Source of the DNA: Schistocerca nitens
Lineage: Eukaryota > Arthropoda > Insecta > Orthoptera > Acrididae
DNA: 64,000 nt
Reading direction: 5' to 3'
Assembly: GCF_023898315.1 (NCBI RefSeq)
Contig: NC_064619.1
Span: 499,630,594 to 499,694,593 of the forward strand
Below the pieces are notes generated by a model that was not told the origin of the DNA, ran no database searches, and saw only the letters and a program-made list of their open reading frames with translations. Positions 1 to 12,082 of the stretch are shown here, in pieces (the stretch's first letter is position 1; every line of letters begins with the position of its first letter). Both the position numbers and the translations under genes were made by a program.

Positions 1-3000
1 CTTTAAAGCTCTATCACGTGCTGCTAACGCTATTTCCACGTCATGCGCAGTGATCACTCGACATCCTACGCTATTCACGCTGCTTATATACCCTATATAG
101 TCTGATACACGACTAAACACGACCAATAGCTGAAACTCGGGTGGCCGTCCCACTTGCCTTTTCTTGTCTGGATGAGTATCTAATTTTACGTCATCACCGC
201 CCCAAATAAAGTTAGCGTGTCTGAGAGATTAGTGTGTATGTCAGTTACTGCATTGAACCACGTGATATCGTAACCATATAGCTATATTACTATGCTGACC
301 GTTACATGTTACCCAAAGCAAACCAGAGATTTAAATATGTACTTTTTCATTTAGCAAATGCGAGAATTAATTGTAATAAATCAGTAATTTATGCAACATC
401 TTCTTATAAATAAAAAATTAAAAAGAACTATATGCATGAAAAATACAATTATTCTTTCTAAGACAATAAAGACCTTTTTTTTATTTTTATTCGATAACAG
501 AATACAGGCCAAGATGTTTCACTGAACATTCCTGTTCATTTACGATAAATTCTACAAGCGCACGCTCTAAAGTCTAACTGCGTCTAAATTCCAAACAAAA
601 ATAAAATAAACATATCATGAATTACTTTTCCATTGCACTCAAATACATTTCAAGTATATCAACAAAAAAAATCAATAATTTCCACTTCTGGCAGACGCAC
701 TGACTAACCTAAGTTCCCACTAATTATGCAGAAGAAATCTAAAATACTTCCATGCTCAACACATATCATCTATTTTCTTCGCCTACGACAAGTGCTTTCA
801 ACTCACTCTGACCTGAATTAAAGAGAAAGGTTAAAATGATACTGTCCGATCCTCTCGCAAACAGTCACAGGTCGTCCATCTTTTCCTAGGGTAGCAAACG
901 GAAGTAGTTGGTGTTGCACTCTCCCGGAGTACTGGATGAATAAACCGTTAATCTACGAAACCTCGAGGCGACTTCATAAAGTGAGTTACACACGTAATCC
1001 CATGCTACGACCATTACGCAATCAGAGTGGTGCGTTGGCAGGGAAGAGTACGTGTTCCGGTTTTCCTGCAGAGACAGTTATGCTGCGGAACGGTATGCTG
1101 CGCCACTCATTAGATATCACTAACTCGTAGGAGACATACTATGTGAACAGACTGTGACTGCAACCCGTAGGCGAAAAGCAACCTCTAACAATGTAACTCA
1201 CTCTCGTAATACTACGAAAGTTGCATTGACAAGACCTTGCCTACACTCAACGACGTAATCTGTGTGACTTGAAATAGCCGTCTGTACTAACCCAACGACG
1301 TCACGCTATAAATCATACTACAGTTGGCTACGACATCACTATGTACAAAAAGATGGACACATAACGCTTTTTGTGGTATAATGGGGTCAGTGGTATTGTA
1401 GCTAAACATCAGGGTTCACTAGATTCGAAAGATAAACTACCATCAAAGCTAGAATCAGTCACCAGAAAAATACTAAATGACAGAATCTACAGGGAGTAGG
1501 AATGATATATTTATCAGTAACAGCAACCTACAACGAAGCTTACTCTGTTAACCATCTGAACACTTTCTCAATAACTTAGGTACCAGAAAGGAAAGCTTTC
1601 GTATATAACTGAGGAATACGTCAGATTGATTCGTTGCCTCTTGTAGTTGCTCCTCAACGAACAACCATATATACAAGCAATCAGTGTGGACGTTATAAAT
1701 CTTTACGTAAATTGTAGAATACGTTCACAAGTCAACGATATAACTTAATATTGTTTACCTTTCATTGTCAGTCAACGATAACCTCTACAAGTAGCGCCTT
1801 GCTACAACAATATCCTTGACTCCACTGAAATTTTGTCGTAGTAGACTACTTCGTCAACCTCAATCTTTCAGAATTAAATGGAATAACATTTCATTTGTAA
1901 TTATCACTTTTCAATTAAACGTAAACTTGCATTCCATTCTAAATATAGATTAATTATCTTTCTTTTCGTTGCATCTCTTTAGGGTTTTAATTTCTTTGAG
2001 CCTTCCATTTATCAATATACCAGTCTTTTACTTTATTGGCTATTGGATTCACTTTGATACGAAAAGATTTATTCGAGGTATTAGCTTGCTTTGAAATAAA
2101 CTTTTGAACAATTTTCTCGTAATATTTTAGGGATAAACGACTAGTCGGGAACTGCTTTTCTTCTCTTTAAAACTGTTAATTCATTGTTTCCTGGCGGTAA
2201 TTCGTTTACAGGTATAAGTCAGCGTTTTACTTTACAAGAGCTGGTTCTCCCTTGATTCCTCTAAGCAGAAATGTAATTAAAAAAATAAAACAAAAACTCT
2301 GAGCGTCACCGCCACTTAAAACACAAAACACAGCACTCGATGATCTTTCTAGAGAGAATTAGCGTGTTCCCTTATAAATGGTTCTTCATTTGTCGTTTAG
2401 GGACAATGGGGAAAGTTATCAAATTCTCAATAAACTTTCTATTGTTTCTCTTTAACACAGACCACACTTGCAGTGCAACCAAAGAGATTTCCGTAATTAA
2501 CTATATCACGACGCTCACGCCGAAGTCACACAATAAATTGCAACCAAACAGCGCTAAGTCATTATTTCTCAGTGCTTGCGTACACCTATACAACCACAAC
2601 AATGCAATGCGACGCTATTATGCCTTAATGCGTACTTTAATCCTCAACCACAAAATAACTAAACCACTTCGCGTGAACACGTCTCTTCTCATACACCATC
2701 CAAGGGAAAATCTCCCAAAAATATTGAAACACGGGTCGCCTACAAACGCGTGGCTACCAAGCAACACAACGCGCCGTTAATCACAAACAGCAGAAACTAA
2801 TCCCACACTTCAATAAATAGGAGCTTTTCCTATACCTGGCGAATCTACACTCTACCAAAATCGTCGAAGTAATCACTTTCTACAGAATCTGATAATTTTC
2901 TCAAAATCTATCTCCGTTGCAGACTATTGACGTATCGTACGTGTGAGCCGATCTCATCACGCTCTTGAGATAATATCTCTCGACGCTCGCTACTCTAACA

Positions 3001-3500
3001 ATTCTCGGATACTGAACTCAAATTCTAAAAGGACAAGCCTAGAGCCAATCTCTGCTAAAACACATGTCACGCTAATTCTCTCTTTAACAATAACTGTATC
3101 TTCTTAGCAGTCGCTGGCAAATGTTTCTAGTAGCCAGCTGCTGCGTATTTGTCAACTCTGCCACACGCTGCGATTCAGCAGTTGAGTGGGCGTTGCAAAC
3201 TCGCTGACCTGACAGGACACAACTTTTCTCGAATAATAGGTGTCACGCATCTACAACATTTTAATGCATAAAATATGAGAGAACTTGACAAACCTTTTAA
3301 CAAACTCTTCATTCACTCAAAACATTAAAGTCGGTAATAAGTTGAGACGGTATTAACAAGTGATGCGTTTTTCCGAGCTGAAGGCGTTTGGCGCATTACA
3401 ACGGTTTACACGTGCATCACAGTGTGAGACTAAATGACGTGGCAACTGGTAAATTTCTCCAAAGTTGAAGTACGCGGCGTCAGTACGATTCTTGTGGGAA
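1..3500. other. Unassigned AT-rich DNA, no gene seen
   Basis: No open frame here has recognisable protein motifs; the longest (2340-2780 +, 146 codons) is low in complexity and looks like chance. I see no terminal repeats, SINE tail or transposase motif. Short phrases such as caacga recur loosely between about 1140 and 1860, but not as a clean tandem repeat. Confidence 0.5.
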
Positions 3501-3599
3501 AAAGTCTAAATTGCACGCAGATTCACCATGAAATTCTGTCGCGGTATTGACCAAATGATATATCGCTTCCAGTTGCAGTGAAATGGTGCCTGGGCGAAG

Positions 3600-3784
3600 G
3601 ACAATTCCAGGCAATCGAGGAACTGATTCGCAGTAATCGCAGATTTCCTAGCGATGGGGACGTTTACACAGCGATTCTCGAACACCTCTGGGACCAAGGA
3701 GCGGATTTCTGTCATTGAGAAATTGAATGATTGGCAGAACATTCTATCCATTGTTTGCAGAGACTTGGTGACAACGTTGCATAA
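3600..3784 (+). pseudogene. Mariner-type transposase C-terminal relic
   Basis: Read on the + strand, this stretch gives SDGDVYTAILEHLWDQGADF and then CLQRLGDNVA before a TAA at 3782-3784. The pattern, an acidic start, an EHL/W helix, then CLQRLGDYVE-like residues just before the stop, is how many mariner transposases end. Two in-frame TGA codons interrupt it, and no catalytic D,D,D region is readable upstream, so only the tail of a dead element survives. Family knowledge supports mariner; the subfamily is unknown. Confidence 0.5.
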
Positions 3785-4309
3785 TAGTAATGATAAACTG
3801 TTGTCTTTTGGTGCTGCACAAACTATACAGCGTATTGTCGACTGTTCATATTATGTCTTCTTCGGGCTCAAACAAACGCAAGGAGAAATGTATACTATTC
3901 CCTCGCAATGTCTATAACTGCTTAAAAAATACAAAGAAACAGTAATTTTGTCTCGATGTGATCAACAGAGTAATATCTCGAGGTGGTGCGGAAGGCTTGA
4001 GATTTAACTCAGGACAGTGCGACTGTTGCTCACCAACTGTATGCAATCGTCTTTCCTCGCCATTAGTGCAGTCTGATTATCTGAAGCAGCTACCTGTTGG
4101 TAACTGAAGAAGATTACTTATTTCCAACACAGAAACGGGTATAGAAGACTCAGACGAAGATACTAAGAATGATGGATAAAGAGCTGTGCTGTACAAGACA
4201 AACAGGTTGAATCTTGTTTAACAACGAAATCTAACACGGTTTTTAGTATACAACAGCAGAAGCAAAACGTTTCCTATAAAAATGGGTCCGCAATTGAGAC
4301 GTTCGTTAG

Positions 4310-5750
4310 ATAATTGCGAATGTGTGGATACATACACGGAGTGACTTCAATTTGCCACGTGTAGATTGGGAGGGGAGAGTAATGCAGTCAAAACAGACAG
4401 GGAGGGATTCGTGTGACATCATCCTGAATGTCTTGTCCGAAAACTACTTTCTGCGGATGATAAGAGAACTATTTCATGAAAGTAACGTCTTGGCTCTCCT
4501 AGCAGCAAACAGACCTGAATTTATCGAATCGGGTAATGCAGAGGATCAGTGATCTTAGGGACGTGATAGAAACTATGACTACGAGTTTTACAAGGAATGT
4601 TAAGAAAGGTAGGTAGGTAGGTAGGTAGGTAGGTACTTTTGCCAGAAAGAGCGACAGGATCCAAACTGCAGAGCATCTGAGTAATCAGCATCAAATATTC
4701 AGTGATGAGAACGAAGCTGGAAAAAAATTCTAAAGAATTGTTCAATATGTTATGTTCCGAGAAATGTCTTAAGGGGTAAGAAAGACCCACCGACGTTTTT
4801 AGCCACACTGGTAAACTTCTCCGTACAAAAGGAGAGCTGCATCACAGAGCAGTCAAAATCTAGGTGACAAACAAAAGCTGAACAAAGCAAAAATGAGCAT
4901 AAGGAGAACACTGAGAGAAGCGTTCAGTGACTTTGAAAGTAAAATTTTGTCAAGTGATCTGAGTAAAACTCCTAAGACGTAATTACGTTAGATAAATAAA
5001 ACGTTCGGAACGGAAGGTAACCCAAATAAGTCCGAAATACCTAATTCGGTCTTCCAAAATTGTTTCACCGCGGAAGATCGTAACACGGACATACTTTTCA
5101 ATCATCCTACGAACATCGAAACGGCAGAAATAATCGATCGCGGAATAGAACTACAATCCCTTGGTAGTGGAAATGAATCAGGTCCACATGAGATTCCTGT
5201 AACGCTCTGCAAATATTACTTCCGTCCTAGCAGCAGTTTATCGTAGATCGCTGGAACAACGACTAGAAAAAAGAACAGATCATTCCCACATTCCCGTTTT
5301 GAAGAACGCTCATAGAACAGATGCACATACTTGTATGCCTATATCGTTGATGCCAATCTGTTGTAGAAATATGGAATATGTTTTATGCTCAAGAATTCCG
5401 ACGTTTTTTCACAACAAAAACCTCCCCCACGAAAAATCGACATGGATTCCAAAAACAGAGATATTGCGAAACTAAGATCGCACTGTTCTTCGTAGACGTC
5501 CATAGCGCTGTAGAGAGCGGCGTTATGGTGATGCGTGTTCAACTTCAGGAAGGCATTTGAAACCGCCCTATACTGCCGTTTAGTGAAAAAAACGAGATTT
5601 GGAACAAATTTGCGACTGGAGTCACGAAGATCATGCATGCATGGAGCGGCCACAGGACATAACGCGAATAGTAAAGGTAGATACTTAAGCATACAGTCGA
5701 CAGGTTACAATTAGTGGGAAGGAAACTCTCACTGCTCATTGTAACTTTTC
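4310..5750 (+). pseudogene. Decayed LINE, endonuclease end to RT start
   Basis: Near 4330 the frame reads SDFNLPRVDW, matching the GDFNLPxVDW motif of the endonuclease domain in I/Jockey-type LINEs. Further along, a linker-like part (IQTAEHLSNQHQIFSDENEA near 4660) is followed near 5340-5560 by phrases such as NKNLPHEKSTWIPKTEILRN and FNFRKAFETALYCRLVKK, the latter resembling the D-x-SKAFDTVPH motif of reverse transcriptase. Frames change several times and a GGTA microsatellite sits inside. It is non-functional; clade assignment is tentative. Confidence 0.5.
4607..4634. repeat. (GGTA)n microsatellite
   Basis: About seven uninterrupted aggt/ggta units lie inside the decayed LINE at 4310-5750. 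Confidence 0.85.
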
Positions 5751-6163
5751 TAGTATATGCTTAAGCATCTTCATTAACATTTGGATTGTATGCTGTGGTT
5801 GTTCCAAGCATGCATACGTAACTGTTTTCAATGACTGACGAGGACGAGAGTTAGAGAACGGGCGCATATCCGGAGCTAATCACCATCAATAAGTAAAGGA
5901 GATTTTGTAATGCAACTTATGATGGTATCCCAACCATTTATTTCATTAAGGATAAAGTTGCAGTTCCGCTTCACTTTCAGCATGCTGTAGATCAGTAAAA
6001 CTATTTCTGTTGCTAGCAGATGTTCGTAGAGGATCACACCTGATTTACTAGATTATTTTCAAAATACAGACGTTAAATTATCTGGAAGACTTAGAGGCGG
6101 CTACTGTTCACATTTCATTGCTTTCTTTGCGAGCTAACTTAAACTAATTATAACCATTTCATA
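5751..6163. other. No feature recognised
   Basis: Unassigned sequence between the LINE relic and the short TA-flanked transposon. No long frame, repeat or terminal motif was seen. Confidence 0.4.
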
Positions 6164-6165
6164 TA

Positions 6166-6930
6166 CAGAGTGTTTCACTAAATGTGTTTGCCTCTGTAAC
6201 TTACGAAGTAATAAGCGACGGAAATATCTATTGCGGTAGGTCACCATACGAAACGTTACACTGTCTGCGGAGCTATGAACATAGTTTATGGTGTTATTAT
6301 CCAAAGAGTTACAGCAAAAAGATACAATTTTTTAAATTTAACAATAGTTGTTTCTGTCATACACTGGAATCAGTAACACCAGCTGTGTATACATCAATTT
6401 AAATTACATTTCTATCACTTTTAGGTTTGGAGCTACAACCCTTCAAAGTTTCAGGGGCGGATACCACAAACGCTGCGCATAACGCAATGCGCCTTCTAAA
6501 TGTGGTGCAGCCGAGTTTTAACGTCGCCGGTGTCACGGAGCGAGAAGCTTCCTCGATGCACTGTTAGACTGCCGACTGTCGCCGCACACGGCCGTACACC
6601 CGACAGTTCGATCCACACAAACGAACGGGGTTCAATATACCACAGTTACTGACATCGGATGAAGATGGCATACACGAACAACGAGTACGTTGACATGTTG
6701 CTGATGCTCGCTGAGTGCCGACACGATGGCACTGAAGCAACCATGGCGTACGCCGTAACATATCTAGGCGAAGATCTCCGGCAGCCATTACGTTTTTACG
6801 TGCCGAACAACGACTTTGGTAAACAGGCAGCTTCGTAATGCGCCGCAGTAACAGACCTACCGCAATAAATATTTCCGTCGCCTATTAATTCGTAACTTAC
6901 AGAGGCAAACACATTTAGTGAAACACGATG
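6166..6930 (+). mobile_element. Short DNA transposon with ~80-bp terminal inverted repeats
   Basis: The left end (cagagtgtttcactaaatg onward) and the reverse complement of the right end (catcgtgtttcactaaatg onward) match for about 80 bases, including gtttgcctctgtaa, gcgacggaaatat and tattgcggtaggtc. Both ends are flanked by TA (6164-6165 and 6931-6932), as expected for the Tc1/mariner/IS630 superfamily. At 765 bp it is too short for a full transposase; only an N-terminal coding piece is present, so it must be moved by a relative if it moves at all. Confidence 0.85.
6665..6838 (+). pseudogene. Transposase N-terminal helix-turn-helix fragment
   Basis: The 57-codon frame starts MAYTNNEYVDMLLMLAECRH and continues with GTEATMAYAVTYLGEDLRQP. 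This matches the pattern of the N-terminal DNA-binding helical domain (DUF4817-like, YTxxEYVDMLLxxGEC...A...Y..RYP) found in arthropod IS630-type transposases. It runs directly into the right terminal repeat, whose sequence supplies the TAA. No catalytic domain follows. The start at 6665 is chosen from the motif; an ATG lies one codon-scale step upstream as well. Confidence 0.6.
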
Positions 6931-6932
6931 TA

Positions 6933-8134
6933 CGGAAGTATAATTTTTGAGTTTCCCTTCCTCTTTAGACACATATTCGTATTGTTAAGGCGAAATGAAG
7001 TTAGATTCTGTAATGCGAAGTTCAAAGGTTAGCCAATACCAGAATATCACCGATGTAACAAAAAGTGCCGTTGCGCAACGTAAGTACAAGTATCTGTACA
7101 CCTGTAACTGGGACTAGTGAGGATGGACATAGTTATTTCAATTGAGTGACAGACACCTGCAGCTTGATGGTGGTGGAGAGTGAGCCTTTAGGTTCCTCAC
7201 AAGCTGTGAGCTGGCGCTGTGTTAGCCGGTGAATGTGAAGCCATTTTAAGTACGCCTTTGTGAGCGCCGGTGCGTGTGTTTAGGCGGGCCTTGATTGGAA
7301 GCGACTGAAAGAGCGCCGCTGCCGGGAAAGGCCGATGAGAACCCACGGTGCTAGCCATACCGGGCAGGAGCAGCGGCTGCCGCGCGCCGACATGCCGAGG
7401 CTCCGCTATCAGCCCGCGCCACTTCTGCCAGAGAAGAATGCCTGGTGCCCGTTGCAACACCAAACGCACTAAAATATTTCACTTCCCATTAATAAAAGAA
7501 CGCCACTGCTCCTCTGGAAGGCTCCACAGAACACTGATGAAAACGTTCGCACACCCAAGCCGTAGAGTCTAAGCTGACTGAATATTGCCACAACTTGAAA
7601 CCGTAATTTTCGTTCTGATCTTTCTCAGTAACAAACTCTGTTCCTGCTCTTACACCACATCCTGGAAAAATACATGCAACAAATCAAGGTGCAGCCTTTC
7701 GTTTTCTTAAAATATGAATCTAATTTAAAAAAAACTGATATTTGCTCAATAGATGAAGCCAGGTGATGAGAAGTTGCCTCAGTGGATCAAACTGCGACTT
7801 TTCATCACCAAAAACTGGATAATATCAACAACACACAACACCGACATATGCATGTAAATGGTAATTCCATAACTTTACAAACTTCCAGGGATAATGGACA
7901 AGGGTAATTATATCAATTTCTGGAAAAAGACGCTAGTCTGGAACCGACCAAATCGGAAAGTATAGGTGAAAATCTACTGATGTTCCGCTTTAGCCTCGCG
8001 CTGCTCTCAAACTAAGAGCCCCAACTTCTGAACCTTTATCACAAAGTACAGAATTTTCACTGAATGCTCTTCCTGAGACAACTTCTACTGTTGACAGAAT
8101 AGTAAGGGGCACATAACTTGATGTCAGAGAGACA
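6933..8134. other. No gene recognised; GC-rich patch 7200-7440
   Basis: The interval holds a moderately GC-rich patch (7200-7440) with overlapping short frames on both strands, none with recognisable motifs. The remainder is AT-rich and featureless to my reading. Confidence 0.4.
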
Positions 8135-8139
8135 GAAAA

Positions 8140-8667
8140 TGTGTTGGCTGAAGAGCCAATACCGTGTTACGAATGGAGGCCGAAATGCACGCGTTTTAGC
8201 TCACGCAGTCTGGCGTGAGGAGGGAAGGACTACACTGACGTGGGGTCTGGAACATGACAAGGAATTAGAATTCAGAAAGCGGACGTAGCTAGTTGATACA
8301 TAACTTGAATCCATTAACGATGAACGTCGCTCTTTACGGTACATGATTCACAATATTATCAGTTCAGAATACATTCTTGAAGAATATGGCGCCTTGCTAG
8401 GTCGTAGCAAATGACGTAGCTGAAGGCTATGCTAAACTGTCGTCTCAGCAAATGAGAGCGTATGTAAACAGTGAACCATCGCTAGCAAAGTCGGCTTTAC
8501 AACTGGGGCGAGTGCTAGGGAGTCTCTCTAGACTAGACCTGCCGTGTGGAGGCGCTCGGTCTGCAATCACTGATAGTGGCGACACGCAGGTCCGACGTAT
8601 ACTAATGGACCGCGGCCGATTTAAAGGCTACCACCTAGCAAGTGTGGTGTCTGGCGGTGACACCACA
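8140..8667 (-). mobile_element. LTR-like element, family 1 (copy a, inverted)
   Basis: This is the reverse complement of the elements at 9073-9560 and 15046-15509: it begins tgtgttggctgaagagcc and ends ggcggtgacaccaca. It is flanked on both sides by GAAAA (8135-8139 and 8668-8672), a 5-bp target duplication. TG...CA termini, about 0.5 kb length, no coding capacity and a 5-bp duplication fit a solo LTR. Each end is a short hairpin, discussed in the findings. Confidence 0.75.
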
Positions 8668-8899
8668 GAAAATTATAACTATTCGGTACAGTAGCAGTGA
8701 ATTCCATTTACCTGCACAAGTTTCATACGCTACTTCATTTACAACAGTTGTTGAAAATAGTGCCCCGCAGCTGCAAGGCAGACACGACATCGTCGCACAA
8801 AGTACGGACGTACCCGTTCTAACATCTCCGTCGTCGTTTGAATACTGTAGCAGGTAGCGAGAATTCTCGCCAAGAGTTCCTCTTCATTCTCTTACACAA

Positions 8900-10571
8900 T
8901 ACTGGTCACATGGCTCCACAACAAAGCAAGGAGGTGATATCAGGTGTACGATGGTGGCCAAGAAACAGAACCTCCTCTGCCTCTCCACTTTTCAGGAAGG
9001 TGTTCACTAATTCTCAGTCCAAAGTGAGATGGGGCTCCATCACATTGAAATTACATCCGTTGACGAATAAGTTGTGGTGTCACCGCCAGACACCACACTT
9101 GCTAGGTGGTAGCCTTTAAATCGGCCGCGGTCCGTTAGTATACGTCGAACCCGCGTGTCGCCACTGTCAGTGATTGCAGACCGAGCGCCGCCACACGGCA
9201 GATCTAGAGAGACGTCCTAGCACTCGCCCCAGTTGTACAGCAGACTTTGCCAGAGATGGATCAATGACAAATACGCTCTCATTTGCCGAGACGATAGTTA
9301 GCATAGCCTTCAGCTACGTCATTTGCTACGACCTAGCAAGGCGCCATTGCCAGTTTATATTGAGATTGTAATTCATGTATAAACAAGAGCGATGTTCTCC
9401 AATTATGGATTAAAGTTAAGTATTCAAGCAACTACGTTCTTTATTTATTAGACTCAACTCATTTAACTGTTCCAGACCTCACGCCAGCCTGCGTGAGCTT
9501 AAACGCGTGCATTTCGGCCTCCTCTAGCAACACGGTGTTGGCTCTTCTGCCAACACATCATAAGTGGCATATGTTCTGGCAACCAAGGTGGTATATCTCT
9601 GATAAACTCTGTGTACACTGGTGCATTTAAGCAGGGAGGGAGAAGAAACGGGCCTACTACGTAATCTCTTACGATGCCTTCCTAGATGTTGACTGATAAT
9701 CTTTGTTGATGGCTGATCACAGCTGTAGCGTGGGGATTCTCGTCGTCCCAAACATAAAAACTGCAGCTATTTACCATTCCGTCTCTGGTGAAATAGACTT
9801 CATCCGTGAAAAGTATGTGCGCAGGAAATAGAGGATCGACTGTAAGGCAATGTAAGAAACACTGACTGAGCACGCCACCGATACAGAGTCAGCAGAAGCC
9901 TAAGCATGGACATTCTGCGGATGGTTAGGATGTAGGTGCATTTCATGTGCAACTGATCGAGTGCTGACTGCAGGTGCCAAACCACTTGAGCAAGCACTGC
10001 ATCTTCTGAGTGTGAAGTCCATATAGTTCCTGTCCTCCTCGGTCGCCGTTGTACTGTGGTACCATTTGCCTTGTTTCACTTAATCGTTGCAAACTTCTGG
10101 GAACATTGTTTGAGTTCAGTGCCTTCTATGATATAATTTGGTCCTCTGCAACCTTGCCGCGTCTCTTCTGCTTTCATTTGCTTGCCCTTACATGAAAATC
10201 ATGCCTGTGTGTTCCATCACAACTCCATTTGGGTAGGGCTGATCAACGTTAGTACTTCAGCTTCTAAGACTGCAGTCTACTACAGTACATCCATTGTACA
10301 CCAGCATTTCTCATGTTGGTACACAGTACGCCATTTGCTTTGAATTAATTGCGTTATGGTCCCAACCTCTACACGTAAGTGCTCGTCGGGATTAACATAG
10401 CAACAACATTCTCAGTATACGTATCCACCTTCAGAGGTATGAGAACGAGTTTAGCTAACGACTTTCGACACGGTCTTTCCCGGAGTAGGGCCCCTTACCT
10501 CAAAATTATACTTTTAGCCTTCTCCATGATCCCTAAAAAACTGTACCATCATCATGGAATCACCCTGTATA
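8900..10571 (-). pseudogene. Mariner/IS630-type element, split by an LTR
   Basis: On the minus strand, from right to left, frames read HILFTDEVYFTRDGM (9790-9840; the first catalytic Asp in the TDE motif) and VWDDENPHA (about 9740), then, beyond the inserted LTR, ELVNTFLKSGEAEEVLFLGH (about 8950-9020). This resembles the IS630-type family whose proteins carry ILFTDEAxFTRDGxxNxxNxHVW. The right end near 10571 reads, as its complement, gtatacagggtgattccatg, a plausible terminal repeat. I could not find the opposite terminus. Stops and frameshifts make it a pseudogene. Another duplication-flanked LTR copy lies just left of it. Confidence 0.65.
9073..9560 (+). mobile_element. LTR-like element, family 1 (copy b)
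   Basis: It begins tgtggtgtcaccgccagac and ends ctcttctgccaacacatca. TAAGT flanks it at 9068-9072 and 9561-9565. Internal landmarks shared with the other copies include ggcctttaaatcggccgcgg-like sequence, gcctagcactcgccccagttg-like sequence, a candidate polyadenylation region near 9400 and cgtgcatttcggcctcc. It splits a mariner-like transposase relic, so it is the younger insertion. No coding sequence is present. Confidence 0.8.
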
Positions 10572-10659
10572 CTCCATAAGTCACAATACCGGACGTGTCG
10601 CAGGGTACTGCGTACGTGATTTTCTGTCCTACTCCATTTACGTACTGATAATCGCGTAG

Positions 10660-10917
10660 CTCAATGGGCTGGTGCAAGTTTTTCAATTGAACACCACTTC
10701 GGCGACTTGCATGTCCCTCCTTTACCCATGTTATCCAGCCTACATTTTAGCGTGGAATCCAAAACACTTGTCGCTCCTGGCGACTCCTCTTATCGTTGAG
10801 AGGTGACGATTGGATTAAAGGCAAAATGAAAATTTCCGGTGCCTGTCAGGGATTCGACTCCACGACATCTAGGTTTCCAGGTATGCACTTTACCGCTAGA
10901 CCACCAGATCCGTTTAC
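10660..10917 (-). mobile_element. tRNA-headed SINE, family C
   Basis: The reverse complement starts with a tRNA-like head: ggtggtctagcggtaaagtg (A-box region) followed by a B-box-like ggagtcgaatccctg. The body ends with the phrase gccgaagtggtgttcaattg near 10680. A related body (cacttcggcgactt) occurs at 24950-25060, which supports a dispersed family rather than a tRNA gene. No target duplication was identified with confidence. Confidence 0.6.
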
Positions 10918-10947
10918 ATACTGAAAAAGTGACAGTCTTTACATATC

Positions 10948-11330
10948 TTAATCCGTCTTCTTATGGTCACTAAGCAAGAATATACAGCGGTAGCAGCAAA
11001 GTGGTCTTATTGTCTTCCGCGACACCGATTCTCTAAATTTACCGAAGAGAGCCTTACAATCTTCGTTATTCCAAAGATTCAACTTAAATTCCCTGGTCTT
11101 TCCGGTTTCACTATTCCGTGGGATATACCGGCCTATTCTGATCCTAGCTGCGCGCCTTTGAACCCGTTCAGTGTCTGCTTTCATGCCTGTTAACGACACC
11201 AAAGACTGGAACAATAATCTACAAAAGATCGTACTGGCGTTCTGTGCGGAATTCCCTTTATTAATGCACTGCACGTTACCGCAAAACTTCCAAGAAATCT
11301 TCCATTCCGATTTTACGTGTTCGTGCTATT
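10948..11330 (-). pseudogene. LINE RT C-terminal fragment
   Basis: The minus-strand frame contains DTERVQRRAARIRIGRYIPR, the (V/I)QRRAAR helix seen after the RT domain in I/Jockey-type LINEs; the LINE at 36205-36804 has the same QRRAAR motif. It also has a FRESVSRK segment like FRESLLRK of that element. The fragment is short and otherwise degenerate. Confidence 0.4.
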
Positions 11331-11639
11331 TCTTATAACTTTCTGGAATTACTTGTAAATATTTAAGTGATATGACGTGCTCTACCGGTTTCCTTTTCTT
11401 TATTACTGCTATTATTTAGCCTTTATTCACATTTAGAGAGAGCTACCATATGCAGTGATGGTCCAAAATATCTTAGCCACTGGTCTCTGTAAGAATGAAT
11501 ACTGTCTGGTGGCTTTATGGGTACGTGCCATGGTAAGGAAAGTGTGTAAGAGAAACACAGACAAATGGGTATCATTCTAGCGATGATACGGGCTGCAAAC
11601 AGGAAAATCCACTCACATAAGCAACACAAGTCACGTGAG

Positions 11640-11933
11640 CACTTTGCAAAAATTGAAGCACACCATCAAATACAAACGACAGGAATGTTGACGGGCGTCA
11701 TCTTTCTGTTGCAAGATAGTGCCCGCCCACGCGTTGTCGGGGTTATTTCGGCTACGCTTCAGAAGTTTCACTGGGAACACCTTACAATCCTCCATAGAGT
11801 TGCGATCACTCGCCATGCGATTCTAATATTTTTGCAGCCCTATAGAAAGGTATTCGAGGCCGTCGATTTGCTTCCGGCGAAGAAGTGTTCACCTGTGTGC
11901 AGTCATGGTTCCGTAGGCGACATTATTCCATGA
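11640..11933 (+). pseudogene. Mariner-type transposase fragment
   Basis: The frame reads TGVIFLLQDSARPRVVGVI, corresponding to the conserved second catalytic Asp region of mariner-type transposases (FLQDNARPH). It continues TLQKFHWEHLTILHRVAITR, which sits where the family has L..F.WE...HPPYSPDL; here that third motif is lost by frameshift. No terminal repeats were found. The fragment is a relic. Confidence 0.5.
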
Positions 11934-11955
11934 AGATTTTGAACATCTTTTCTCA

Positions 11956-12082
11956 AAATGGTTCAAAGTGCTCTAAGCACTATGGGACTTAACATCTGAG
12001 GTCAGCAGTGCCCTAGACCTAGAACTACTTAAACCTAACTTAACCTAAGGCCCGGGGTAGGATTCGAACCTGCAACCGTAAT
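11956..12082 (-). mobile_element. SINE family A, truncated and internally deleted
   Basis: The reverse-strand tail (aaaatggttcaaagtgctc ... gggacttaacatctgaggtc) and a B-box remnant (ggattcgaacctgcaaccg) are present. The sequence between cctaagg and cccgggg is shortened compared with full copies, and the 5' tRNA portion stops early. Confidence 0.8.

Noticed and set aside
2340-2780. 146-codon open frame as a gene
   Set aside because: No domain motif, biased composition, no splice or promoter context, and no repeat family explains selection on it. Chance frames of this length are expected in 64 kb.
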